Shown here piece by piece: positions 53,679 to 62,329 of a stretch of DNA of 64,000 bases. This stretch comes from CBDFLS01 sp965249185 (GTDB lineage: Bacteria > Chloroflexota > Dehalococcoidia > Lucifugimonadales > Australimonadaceae), in contig CBDFLS010000002.1 in the NCBI GenBank assembly GCA_965249185.1, forward strand, positions 1,550,001 to 1,614,000, written 5' to 3'. Numbering within the stretch: the first letter of the stretch is position 1; the number at the start of each line of letters is the position of its first letter. The notes below the pieces were generated by a model. The model was not told the DNA's origin. It saw only the letters and a list, made by a program, of their open reading frames with translations, and searched no databases. Made by a program: the position numbers and the translations under genes.

Positions 53679-53723
53679 CACAGGGGGAGGCCATCGCTGA
53701 CGTAGCGACGACCTCCCCCTGTG
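53679..53723 (-). terminator. Strong hairpin downstream of the 53733 gene
   Basis: Perfect 12-base arms CACAGGGGGAGG (53679-53690) and CCTCCCCCTGTG (53712-53723), with CGCT/AGCG inside the loop. It lies ten bases beyond the stop of the minus-strand gene at 53733. There is no T-run, so a terminator role is inferred from position. Confidence 0.55.
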
Positions 53724-53732
53724 TGTTGCTGC

Positions 53733-54032
53733 CTAGCGCCCCGCGCCGACCGGCTCTTCCTCTCTTTCCTGCTCCATTTCCAGCGCCCACTCGAACAGGG
53801 ACGCGGCTGCGGGCTGAGGCTTGCGGCCCCGGCCCTTCGACTTGACCGGCTCCTCGGCCATGAACTCAGCCCAGGAGAACAGCGACTGCTGCGGCTCCGG
53901 GGCCTCGTCGCTGTGGCCGTTCCCGTGTCCACCTTGGCGGCGTGGCTGGCTCCATTCCGATGCGTCACGACGCGAGCGGCAGGGGGCGAAACTCGTCTCT
54001 GGCCTGCTCGCAGATTTTTTGGGCCTCATCAC
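53733..54032 (-). CDS. Short hypothetical protein with repeated SLFxWA motif
   Basis: Up to 99 residues; the start is uncertain because the 5' part overlaps the end of the next minus-strand gene. The C-terminal half SLFSWAEFMAEEPVKSKGRGRKPQP and ASLFEWALEMEQEREEEPVGAGR repeats SLFxWA and looks protein-like; I recall similar tails near mobile-element genes. It could be the end of a larger lost gene. The hairpin just downstream supports a real transcript end. Function unknown. Confidence 0.45.
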   Translation of the reverse strand: MMRPKKSASRPETSFAPCRSRRDASEWSQPRRQGGHGNGHSDEAPEPQQSLFSWAEFMAEEPVKSKGRGRKPQPAAASLFEWALEMEQEREEEPVGAGR

Positions 54033-54564
54033 TCATTACCTCCGATGAGACGAGGCACATGAGTCGCCATACCCTTTGGGTCTCAGGTTCTGAGATGACT
54101 GTCAGGATGACGCCATGACGCGAGCCCTGTGCGCCCTGAGCTTGACCCCGCGAGGTAGCCAACTGGAGATCACCTCGGTCCAAAGCCAGAGGCTCGGCGA
54201 AGTCCCCGCCGACGGACGGCTCAAGCCAGGACGTCAACACCTGCATGGGTCGGGCCTCGGCGGACACTCCGTCCGAATAAACGGCGATGACTACTCTCTC
54301 CGGCTCCCCATCGGCTTGCACTTCGCTTGACATGCTGAATTCTGGTAGGTCTGGAGGAGCGTCCGGGTCATTCCTAAACATCTCGCCGACTCCCTCATTG
54401 GTGAGCGGCAGCACAACGCTGAAACCGGCGGGCACCTGCCACTCCGAATCAACGGCTATGGTAACGGTGGTCCTCACCGGGGGCTGGGCGTCGGTGGCCC
54501 CCCCACAGGCGACGGCAACCAGTACGACGATGGAAGTTGCTATCATTGCTTTGATTCCGTACAT
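53965..54564 (-). CDS. Lipoprotein of unknown function
   Basis: 199 residues from the ATG at 54564; earlier starts give an implausible N-terminus. The signal peptide ends in a lipobox (VVLVAVAC followed by GGATDA). The mature part (RTTVTIAVDSEWQVPAGFSVVLPLTNEGV, VVIAVYSDGVSAEARPMQVLTSWLEPSVGGDF) is beta-rich and has two late cysteines in LMCLVSSEVMSDEAQKICEQA that could form a disulfide. Family not recognised. It would sit on the outer face of the cytoplasmic membrane. Confidence 0.65.
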   Translation of the reverse strand: MYGIKAMIATSIVVLVAVACGGATDAQPPVRTTVTIAVDSEWQVPAGFSVVLPLTNEGVGEMFRNDPDAPPDLPEFSMSSEVQADGEPERVVIAVYSDGVSAEARPMQVLTSWLEPSVGGDFAEPLALDRGDLQLATSRGQAQGAQGSRHGVILTVISEPETQRVWRLMCLVSSEVMSDEAQKICEQARDEFRPLPLAS

Positions 54565-55625
54565 GCACATACCCCACCACATTAGTATCAAACACCAGGC
54601 CGCTAAAGAAGAGGCCCCTCTAGTTACCTCGAGAGCCGACGTACAGGACCAAACCCGCTCCTTGGAATTGAGTATTGAATGCCTTCGCTGAGTAAGACTC
54701 TCTTGCCGGAGGAAAAGTTCCCGGTGAGCATAAAGCTCCTTCTTCTTGTTCAAGCGGGTTCTGTATTCAGCAAGGACGCTGCCCAACTCGCGAACCCCCA
54801 AACTCCTCTATTCGACGGCTCGCCTCCAGTCGGACCGTATCTGCCAACAAGGGCCGGGGCCGATGCCAATGGTGGGGTGAGCTTCCTCGGAAGGCGTCGA
54901 ATCCACGGATTCGGTCGTGTTCTAAACGCTACACACTTCCCTTTATTCTGGAATCTGTCTATTCAAGTAGACAGCTCCACTGCCAAATCCGTTCCAAGAA
55001 GAAGCGACTACGCAGCGGTCTAGTGCTCAGCCGCTCCGACATGCAATCGCGACTCTCCCAACGTGGTCAACGATTCCGGGCAACAAAAAGCCCTGCACAT
55101 GTGGCAGGGCAGGAGCAGCCTCAATCTTCAAACGACGGCTGTGCCAAACTTCACCCCACCGCGAAGTCCAGTTTGTAATAGAGTACATGTTGGCCCACCA
55201 AACTGGACAAAATCAAGAACCTTCACGTTGAGGTTCAGATTGGTGCTATAGCTAATCCCTCACAAGAGACCAAGATTTGCCAGGACACAACAAAATGCGC
55301 GGTAGCCTACCCAATAGCGCCACCCCCAAGACAAAATGCAGACGCCGGAGCTTAAGGAACCTAGTATTTGTCACCATAGGACACACCCCTAATCAACGGA
55401 GGATCATACGTTTAGGCCATCATTCATTCCAGTGAAAAGTAGTATCGCTAGAGTCCGTATAGCCCCAGGAAGCACTTGGAGCGCGTTCAGAACGCATAGC
55501 ACCAGTCAAGGGGGTCGTAGTACAGCCTCCGCAGGCCTGCCGGGAGGAGATGGTCGGGCTACATTAAGTGTACGACGACCAGGTCACTCTCCCTACGAGT
55601 GGCACGCTTGTGATAGTGTGGGGCG
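54565..55625. other. About 1 kb with no supported protein gene
   Basis: AT-richer than the surroundings. Short open frames (for example 54679-55023) are not protein-like. The only structured element seen is the terminator-like hairpin at 55083-55110 on the minus strand. A promoter for the next gene is expected near the right edge. Confidence 0.5.
55083..55110 (-). terminator. Intrinsic terminator on the minus strand
   Basis: GCCCTGC (55090-55096) pairs with GCAGGGC (55104-55110). On the minus strand the stem is followed by TTTTTGTTG, the standard stem plus T-run form. No minus-strand protein gene ends here. Confidence 0.65.
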
Positions 55626-56450
55626 ATGAGCGGTTTCACGCAGGCCGTGCTGAGGTACCGCTGGGAGCTGTGGCTGTTCGTCGGCGTCCCGCTGGTGGTG
55701 AGCGTCACGTGGGTGATCGAATCCTCACGCCCGGAGCTGTTCACTCTACCCCTCAGCGAGCGCCAGGGCCTCCCCTACATCAGCCCGAGGGCCATCTTGC
55801 TCTTGCTGTTGCTGGGCCTTTCGTACCTGCGCGTGCGCCGGTTGGGCCGGCCCACGCTGGCGCTGGTCTGGGCGTACGGCGTCGCCGCTGCACTAGCGAA
55901 TGCGGTGACTACGGTTGCTATCCAGGTATTCGGTACTCCTCTCCCAGGGTCGAGGGCTACGTTGTGGTTGGTGGCTTCGGTCGTAGCACTAGCTATCTTC
56001 GTCTGGTTCGGCCGGCAGGCGTCCAGAATCAGCCTAGGCCACGCTCTCTTGCTGGTTGGGTTGTCCACTACGCTCCCTCGAGGTATCAGTCCGCTGACCA
56101 GCGTCGTCCCGGTCCTCGCAGGGGCGGATGAGCCGTACCGCATCCTCCTATGGTCGATCGTACTAGTGTTCAGTGTTGCGCTGAGCCTGCTGGCCGTCTG
56201 GGCGCTCGGCCGCTTCGATTCGGCGAGCGACGTTGCCCGCACGAGGATGGTCATCGCGTTGTTCAGCGTGGCTGTGCTCGTGCTCATATCCACGCAATGG
56301 GCGATAGTGTCGTGGCAATCAGAGTCCCTACAACCAGCTTTCGACACTGCACTGGTCAGCGCAATCGTGGCCGTCAGCTATGCAGCTGTAATCGCGCTGA
56401 TCTACGTGTTGCGTGTGCGGACGCCGCGCGAGCGAGAGCCTGCGGGTTAG
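55626..56450 (+). CDS. Multi-spanning membrane protein of unknown function
   Basis: 274 residues with about eight hydrophobic helices (for example LWLFVGVPLVVSVTWVI, AILLLLLLGLSYL, ATLWLVASVVALAIFVWF, ILLWSIVLVFSVALSLLAVWAL). No motif of a known transporter or enzyme was recognised. It ends 16 bases before the rearranged winged-helix gene fragments. Confidence 0.65.
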   Translation: MSGFTQAVLRYRWELWLFVGVPLVVSVTWVIESSRPELFTLPLSERQGLPYISPRAILLLLLLGLSYLRVRRLGRPTLALVWAYGVAAALANAVTTVAIQVFGTPLPGSRATLWLVASVVALAIFVWFGRQASRISLGHALLLVGLSTTLPRGISPLTSVVPVLAGADEPYRILLWSIVLVFSVALSLLAVWALGRFDSASDVARTRMVIALFSVAVLVLISTQWAIVSWQSESLQPAFDTALVSAIVAVSYAAVIALIYVLRVRTPREREPAG

Positions 56451-56465
56451 CTACGCGGCCTCGGA

Positions 56466-56785
56466 TGGCGGCGGCGGTCCCTCTACGACCGGTTGCGAGC
56501 CATAGCGGAGTACGACTACGCCCGACGCCCCGACACTATCCTGATCCTAGTTCCGAGCATCTGGGAGCAGAGGCTTATGGGTAGGTTCTGCGAGCGCATC
56601 TATCTCAGGGACTCCTACATCGCCGTGGAGTCGAGGGATGCGCTCGAACGGCAGGACCTTCGCGTCTGGCATCAGACCACGGGGTTGTTCGGGAGCACGT
56701 ACCACACGCTGGAGCACGTCAGCTCCCAGGGCAGTCCCGGCGGAAGACGCTTCACCGAGTCGCCGGAGCGCAAACGCGCCTCCAA
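56466..56785 (+). pseudogene. Winged-helix (replication-relaxation-like) gene, central fragment, copy 3
   Basis: Matches copy 1 from about RRSLYDRLRAIAEYDYARRPDT to SQGSPGGRRFTESPERKRAS almost residue for residue (RLMGRFCERIYLRDSYIAVES, GLFGSTYHTL). Both ends of the gene are missing. It joins directly to an oppositely oriented fragment at 56786. Confidence 0.85.
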
Positions 56786-57493
56786 CGTGAAGAACCTGCT
56801 GCCGATCACCCACGAGGTGCAACACCAGAGGCGAATGTCCCGTCTTTCCAGCGCGCCCCTGGACTCCACGGCGACGAAGCATTCACGGAGGTTCCGTTCC
56901 TCGCAGAACCTCGTCGTCAGCCTCTCCTCCCAGATGCTGGGCGTCAGGATCAGAACGGTGTCGGGGCGACGGGTGTAGTCGTATTCCGCTATGGCTCTCA
57001 GCCGGTCGTAGAGCGACCGGCGCCGCAGGGCCAGGCCCTGGCGCACCACACCGAAGCTGCGGCCGTCGTGGAGTGTGACCGTGGCGTCGAACCGGCCCCG
57101 GCGGTGGAACTCCACGTGAGACCGGAGGCCGTCGATGCCGGGGGACAGTGAGGCGGCGAGACGGTAGACGGCGGCCACCGCGTCCATCCGGCGGATGAGC
57201 AGCGTCAGCCATTCCCTGGACAAAGGGTAGGCCCCCACGAAGTCCGAGGGCATCGCAAAGCCGAGAATCCCGGCGGTCTCGCCGATGCCCTTGGCCGTCA
57301 GATAGTATCTCTGGCTCGAAGGCAGTTGGGCGGTGCCGTTACTCACCCTCCCGACGGTGCCGTGGGCCAGCAGACCGGTCAGGGCGCGGTGAACCGTGGC
57401 GTGAGGCTCGCCGAGAATGAGCGCCAATTCCGCCGAATCGACGAACGGCATCCGGCTGAGAAAGTGCAGCAGCTGTCGGTGAGAGAGAGCCAT
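56786..57493 (-). pseudogene. Winged-helix (replication-relaxation-like) gene, N-terminal fragment, copy 4
   Basis: Starts MALSHRQLLHFLSRMPFVDSAELALILGEPHATVHRAL and continues through FHRRGRFDATVTLHDGRSFGVVRQG and RPDTVLILTPSIWEERLTTRF to SWVIGSRFFTLEA, then is lost at the junction with copy 3. It resembles copies 1 and 2 but is a distinct paralogue. The second winged helix and C-terminal domain are absent. 57494-57875 beyond it has no supported gene. Confidence 0.85.
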
Positions 57494-57875
57494 AAACTGA
57501 GGGTAGAACGAAGAGGCAGCGGCGGCAACCCCCACATGGCAGTGTCGCTGCGTGGGGGAAGGAGTCCAATGGCCCAGGGACTACTGTCTCCCTCCGTACT
57601 CAGAGCGCGTCGTCTGCCAAGCATGGTGCGCATGGCCACCATCCACAGATGGCGCTACTAAGGGACCCGTCCAGAAAGACCGCGCATTTCACAAACCAAG
57701 GCGATGGCCATCGTCGTTGACCTCGTTACGGCTTCGGAACGTCGGGGCGCCTCCACACACCCCGTCATTCCTGTATAGAGGTCTTCGCTCTCTGCCAACC
57801 TATCGCCGGGTCCCAGTACTTTCCCAGAACGAAATGTCGGCTTGGGAGAACACGTAGTACGCCAGGCGGCCGCCT

Positions 57876-60800
57876 CTAGTCGTTTCGCCTCACCGTTCGC
57901 ACCACCTTTCGGACCACGGCGGTCACGTCGTGGGCTATGGATCTGGGTGAACTATTGAACACCCATAGCGCCGCTATACGCGCGGCCGTAGTGAGGGCAC
58001 GAGCTGTGGAATCGAGCGAGCTATGCAGCCAACGCACCGCCGTGGCTACCCCTCGTGCCATCGTTGTCGGCAGACTATCGGCTCCCCAAAAGAACCTCGT
58101 CCAGCCCCACTTACGTTGCACCCCGGCTACTACGATGCCTCCGGTGATTGCGCCAATCGCCATACCGCCGATGGCTACGAGCGCCAGGGCTAGCGCAGAA
58201 AGTTGTGGACCACGATCATTCGTCATCGAGGGCATCGGCCCGGTGGTCTCTGCCGTGTGCTCGGCCGTCGACGTATCGCCCAATTCAACAAGGTCGGACC
58301 CCGTGGTTCTGTCGCGGCCCACATCGAGGTCTGTTAGGTGGACGAGGTCACGCAGCGCTACGGGGATGGGGCCGGTTAGCTGGTTGCCACCGAGGTCGAG
58401 GACTGTCAACGCGGTCAGGTCATCCCATGCTGCGGGGATGGGGCCGGTGAGCCGGTTGCCGCCGAGGTGAAGCTCGGTCAGGTCCGTCAGGTACCCCAGC
58501 TCGGGAGGGAGCGGACCACTCAGCCCATTCGCACTCAAGCTGAGAACCGTCAGGTTGATGAGGTTGCCCAGCTCTGCAGGGATAGGACCGGTGACTTCAT
58601 TGTTGTGGAGGTTTAAGACCGTCAGGTTGGTCAGGTTGCCCAGCCCATCAGGGATCGGGCCGGCGAGCTGGTTGTCGCTGAGGTAGAGCTGCGTCAGCTC
58701 GGTCAGGTTGCCCAGCTCTGCAGGGATAGGACCGGTGAGTTCGTTGTTGTTCAGGGTAAGCTCGACTAGCTCAGTGAGCTCACCCAGCTCGGGAGGAATA
58801 GGACCGGTGAGCTGGTTGTCGCTGAGGTAGAGCTGCGTCAGCTCGGTCAGGTTGCCCAGCTCTGCAGGGATAGGACCGGTGAGTTCGTTGTTGTTCAGGG
58901 TAAGCTCGACTAGCTCAGTGAGCTCACCCAGCTCGGGAGGAATAGGACCGGTGAGTTCGTTGTTGTTCAGGGTAAGCTCGACTAGCTCAGTGAGCTCACC
59001 CAGCTCGGGAGGAATAGGACCGGTGAGTTCGTTGTTGTTCAGGGTAAGCTCGACTAGCTCAGTGAGCTCACCCAGCTCGGGAGGAATAGGACCGGTGAGC
59101 TGGTTGTCGCTGAGGTAGAGCTGCGTCAGCTCGGTCAGGTTGCCCAGCTCTGCAGGGATAGGACCGGTGAGTTCGTTGTCGCTGAGGTAGAGCTGCGTCA
59201 GCTCGGTCAGGTTGCCCAGCTCTGCAGGGATAGGACCGGTGAGTTCGTTGTTGTTCAGGGTAAGCTCGACTAGCTCAGTGAGCTCACCCAGCTCGGGAGG
59301 AATAGGACCGGTGAGTTCGTTGTTGTTCAGGGTAAGCTCGACTAGCTCAGTGAGCTCACCCAGCTCGGGAGGAATAGGACCGGTGAGTTCGTTGTTGTTC
59401 AGGGTAAGCTCGACTAGCTCAGTGAGCTCACCCAGCTCGGGAGGAATAGGACCGGTGAGCTGGTTGTCGCTGAGGTAGAGCTGCGTCAGCTCGGTCAGGT
59501 TGCCCAGCTCCGGCGGGATCGGGCCGGCGAGCTCGTTGTTGTAGAGGTAGAGCTCCGTCAGCTCGGTCGAGTTGCCCAACTCAGCCGGCATCGGGCCGGT
59601 GAGCTCGTTGTTGTAGAGGTAGAGCTGCGTCAGGTCGGTCAGGTTGCCCAGCTCCGGCGGAATCGGGCCGGCGAGCTCGTTGTTGTGGAGGTAGATGCGC
59701 GTAAGGTCGGTGAGGTTGCCCAGCTCCGGCGGGATCGGGCCGGCGAGTTCATTGTCGCTGAGGTAGATGCGCGTAAGGTCGGTGAGGTTGCCCAGCTCCG
59801 GCGGGATCGGGCCGGCGAGCCGATTGTTGTTGAGGTAGAAATGCGTAAGGTCGGTGAGGTTGCCCAGCTCCGGCGGGATCGGGCCGGCGAGCCGATTGTT
59901 GTTGAGGTAGAAATGCGTAAGGTCGGTGAGGTTGCCCAGCTCCGGCGGGATCGGGCCGGTGAGCTCATTGTCGCTGAGGTAGATGCGCGTAAGGTCGGTG
60001 AGGTTGCCCAGCTCCGGCGGGATCGGGCCGGCGAGCCGATTGTTGTTGAGGTAGAAATGCGTAAGGTCGGTGAGGTTGCCCAGCTCTGGCGGGATCGGGC
60101 CGGCGAGTTCATTGTCGCTGAGGTAGGTGCGCGTAAGGTCGGTGAGGTTGCCCAGCTCCGGCGGGATCGGGCCGGCGAGCTGGTTGTTGCTGAGGTGGAG
60201 CGTGGTCAAGTTGCCGAGGTTGCCCAGCTCCGGCGGGATCGGGCCGGTCAGCTCGTTGTTGTAGAGGTAGAGCTCCGTCAGCTCGGTCGAGTTGCCCAAC
60301 TCAGCCGGCATCGGGCCGGTGAGCTCGTTGTTGTAGAGGGAGAGGATGGTCAGACCGGTGAGGTTGCCCAGCTCCGGCGGAATCGGGCCGGTGAGCTCGT
60401 TGTTGTAGAGGGAGAGGATGGTCAGACCGGTGAGGTTGCCCAGCTCCGGCGGGATCGGGCCGGTGAGATCGTTGTCGTTGAGGTAGAGCCTTGTCAAGTC
60501 GGATAGGTTGCCGAGCTCCGCGGGGATCGGACCGGTGAGTTCATTGTCGCTGAGGTGGAGCGTGGTCAAGTTGCCAAGGTTGCCCAGCTCAGCCGGGATC
60601 GGGCCGGCGAGCCGATTGTTGTTGAGGTAGAAATGCGTAAGGTCGGTGAGGTTGCCCAGCTCCGGCGGGATCGGGCCGGTGAGATCGTTGCCTTGAAGTT
60701 GGAGGTTCGTCAGGTCGGTCAGGTTGCCCAGCTCTGGCGGGATCGGGCCGGCGAGTTCATTGTCGCTGAGGTAGATGCGTGTCAGGTCGGTCAGGTTGCC

Positions 60801-61664
60801 CAGCTCAGGAGGGATCGGGCCGGCGAGCTGGTTGTTGAAGACGTGGAGGATGGTCAAGTTGCCGAGGTTGCCCAGCTCAGGAGGGATCGGGCCGGTCAGC
60901 TCGTTGTTGTAGAGGTAGAGCTGCGTCAGGTCGGTCAGGTTGCCCAGCTCAGCCGGGATCGGGCCGGCGAGCTGGTTGTTATAGAGATAGAGGAGGGTCA
61001 GACCGGTGAGGTTGCCCAGCTCCGGCGGGATCGGGCCGGCGAGCTCGTTGTTGTAGAGGTAGATGCGCGTAAGGTCGGTGAGGTTACCCAGCTCCGGCGG
61101 GATCGGGCCGGCGAGTTCATTGTCGTTGAGGTAGATGCGCGTCAGCTCGGTCAGGTTGCCCAGCTCTGGCGGGATCGGGCCGGTGAGATCGTTGTCGTTG
61201 AGGTAGAGCTGCGTCAGGTCGGTCAGGTTGCCCAGCTCTGGCGGGATCGGGCCGGTGAGATCGTTGCCTTGAAGGGAGAGGTGCGTAAGAGCAGCCAAGT
61301 CGCCCAGTTGAGCCGGGATCTCACCTCTGAGTCCCTTCCCAGTCGCAGTGAGGCGCGCGACCCTACCGTTCGACACGGAGATGCCTTCCCAGTCGGCGAT
61401 GAGCGTGTTGACGCTCCAGTCCAGCACGTTGTCTGGATCAAGACTTGCTTTGGCATCAAGCAGCGTTTCGCAATCGGCGATCAGCAGGGTGTCCTGGCCG
61501 GGCACAGCAATCTCGTTGTCGCAGCCGTGGCTGCTAGCGGAAACGGGAAGATCGGATGTGGCAACAGCCGCAAACAGGCAGACCATAAAGGCAGCGGCAA
61601 TACCCAACTTGATTAGGATGTAGCGAGCTCGCTGACTCGCGATGGGAGCGCGATTGACTAACAT
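57876..61664 (-). CDS. Large secreted leucine-rich repeat protein
   Basis: 1262 residues. A signal sequence (IKLGIAAAFMVCLFAAVATSDLPVSA) and a short N-terminal cap with two cysteine-containing segments (HGCDNEI, LIADCETLLDAKASLDPDNVLDWSV, like plant LRR N-caps) precede roughly 40 repeats of 24 residues of the plant-type pattern LTxLxLxxNxLxGPIPxELGN. A linker and a membrane helix (ALALVAIGGMAIGAITGGIVVAG) with a basic cytosolic tail close it. It probably displays a long solenoid on the cell surface for binding or adhesion. The ribosome site was not judged. Repeats are very uniform, indicating recent expansion. Confidence 0.9.
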   Translation of the reverse strand: MLVNRAPIASQRARYILIKLGIAAAFMVCLFAAVATSDLPVSASSHGCDNEIAVPGQDTLLIADCETLLDAKASLDPDNVLDWSVNTLIADWEGISVSNGRVARLTATGKGLRGEIPAQLGDLAALTHLSLQGNDLTGPIPPELGNLTDLTQLYLNDNDLTGPIPPELGNLTELTRIYLNDNELAGPIPPELGNLTDLTRIYLYNNELAGPIPPELGNLTGLTLLYLYNNQLAGPIPAELGNLTDLTQLYLYNNELTGPIPPELGNLGNLTILHVFNNQLAGPIPPELGNLTDLTRIYLSDNELAGPIPPELGNLTDLTNLQLQGNDLTGPIPPELGNLTDLTHFYLNNNRLAGPIPAELGNLGNLTTLHLSDNELTGPIPAELGNLSDLTRLYLNDNDLTGPIPPELGNLTGLTILSLYNNELTGPIPPELGNLTGLTILSLYNNELTGPMPAELGNSTELTELYLYNNELTGPIPPELGNLGNLTTLHLSNNQLAGPIPPELGNLTDLTRTYLSDNELAGPIPPELGNLTDLTHFYLNNNRLAGPIPPELGNLTDLTRIYLSDNELTGPIPPELGNLTDLTHFYLNNNRLAGPIPPELGNLTDLTHFYLNNNRLAGPIPPELGNLTDLTRIYLSDNELAGPIPPELGNLTDLTRIYLHNNELAGPIPPELGNLTDLTQLYLYNNELTGPMPAELGNSTELTELYLYNNELAGPIPPELGNLTELTQLYLSDNQLTGPIPPELGELTELVELTLNNNELTGPIPPELGELTELVELTLNNNELTGPIPPELGELTELVELTLNNNELTGPIPAELGNLTELTQLYLSDNELTGPIPAELGNLTELTQLYLSDNQLTGPIPPELGELTELVELTLNNNELTGPIPPELGELTELVELTLNNNELTGPIPPELGELTELVELTLNNNELTGPIPAELGNLTELTQLYLSDNQLTGPIPPELGELTELVELTLNNNELTGPIPAELGNLTELTQLYLSDNQLAGPIPDGLGNLTNLTVLNLHNNEVTGPIPAELGNLINLTVLSLSANGLSGPLPPELGYLTDLTELHLGGNRLTGPIPAAWDDLTALTVLDLGGNQLTGPIPVALRDLVHLTDLDVGRDRTTGSDLVELGDTSTAEHTAETTGPMPSMTNDRGPQLSALALALVAIGGMAIGAITGGIVVAGVQRKWGWTRFFWGADSLPTTMARGVATAVRWLHSSLDSTARALTTAARIAALWVFNSSPRSIAHDVTAVVRKVVRTVRRND
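58500..61330 (-). repeat. 72-bp coding repeat array with a 360-bp higher-order duplication
   Basis: The leucine-rich repeats are coded by 72-base units. A 360-base block (five units) is present twice in tandem, around 58852-59118 and 59212-59478, with the same sequence at the same spacing. In this block the unit alternates LGELTELVELTLNNNELTGPIPPE and LGNLTELTQLYLSDN forms. Confidence 0.85.
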
Positions 61665-61930
61665 CTGCCGAGGCCTGGGGGTGATAGCCGTTGTTTCAAG
61701 TTACATTTACCCAACGATCCTCCTTGGCGACTTTGTGGAGAGCCATACTCCAATCGCAAACATCCTCTCCCATTCTTCCCAGTACAAAGGCAGTTAAGTG
61801 CAAACTTCGACCGGAGGGTGCACCACAGGACTGCTTCCGATGCGCCAACCAGCACAATTGCCCAAGATAAATGTTAACGGCATTTTAGCTAATATTAGCC
61901 ATCCGTTTACAACAATTCAATACAGTAGGA
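61665..61930. other. Divergent intergenic region
   Basis: No gene. It lies between the LRR gene and the Sel1-repeat gene, which point away from each other, and must hold both promoters. An AT-rich stretch (about 61880-61925) is the likely place. No clear -10/-35 pair could be fixed. Confidence 0.4.
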
Positions 61931-62329
61931 ATGCCGAAGGCCGAACGCCCCCTGGCGGCGGCTATCGAGTTCCGCAACACTGGCATGCGAGAAGCCCTAG
62001 AGGAAGCCGAGCGCAATCGGTATTCAGCATTGGACGAACGTGAAGAGGAAGAGCAGACCGAGAGGGAGGAGTACAGGACAAACGAGCTTTACTGGGCGCG
62101 TTTGACCCTTGCCCACGGCGGCGATCCCCAGGCCCAATGCGACATTGGCCTATGCTTCGCCAAAGGGGAACACGGCTTCTCGCAGGACGACGAAGAGGCT
62201 GTGGCCTGGTTCCTTCGGGCTGCCGAGCAAGGAAATCCCCAGGCGCTCTACCAATTGGGCAACATGGCTGTCAGGGCGAGGTACCCTCAAAAAGTGTGTA
62301 AACAGTCAGGCGGTGTACCCTCTCTCTGA
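61931..62329 (+). pseudogene. Sel1-like repeat protein truncated by IS256
   Basis: A charged coiled-coil N-terminus (LEEAERNRYSALDEREEEEQTEREEYRTNELYWARL) and a Sel1-like repeat (GDPQAQCDIGLCFAKGEHGFSQDDEEAVAWFLRAAEQGNPQALYQLGNM), cut at about 62293 by an IS256 element. The last residues to the stop are IS-derived. Sel1 repeats serve as protein-binding scaffolds. Confidence 0.75.

Noticed and set aside
53600..53845. Plus-strand open frame of 81 residues
   Set aside because: It spans the hairpin at 53679-53723 and overlaps the better-supported minus-strand gene; its composition is proline/arginine-rich.
58500..61330. Possible CRISPR or satellite array
   Set aside because: The periodicity is 72 bases in a continuous reading frame coding leucine-rich repeats.
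58852..61616. Several plus-strand open frames with repeated motifs opposite the LRR gene
   Set aside because: They are the reverse reading of the 72-base repeat; the minus strand has the signal peptide, LRR consensus and membrane helix.
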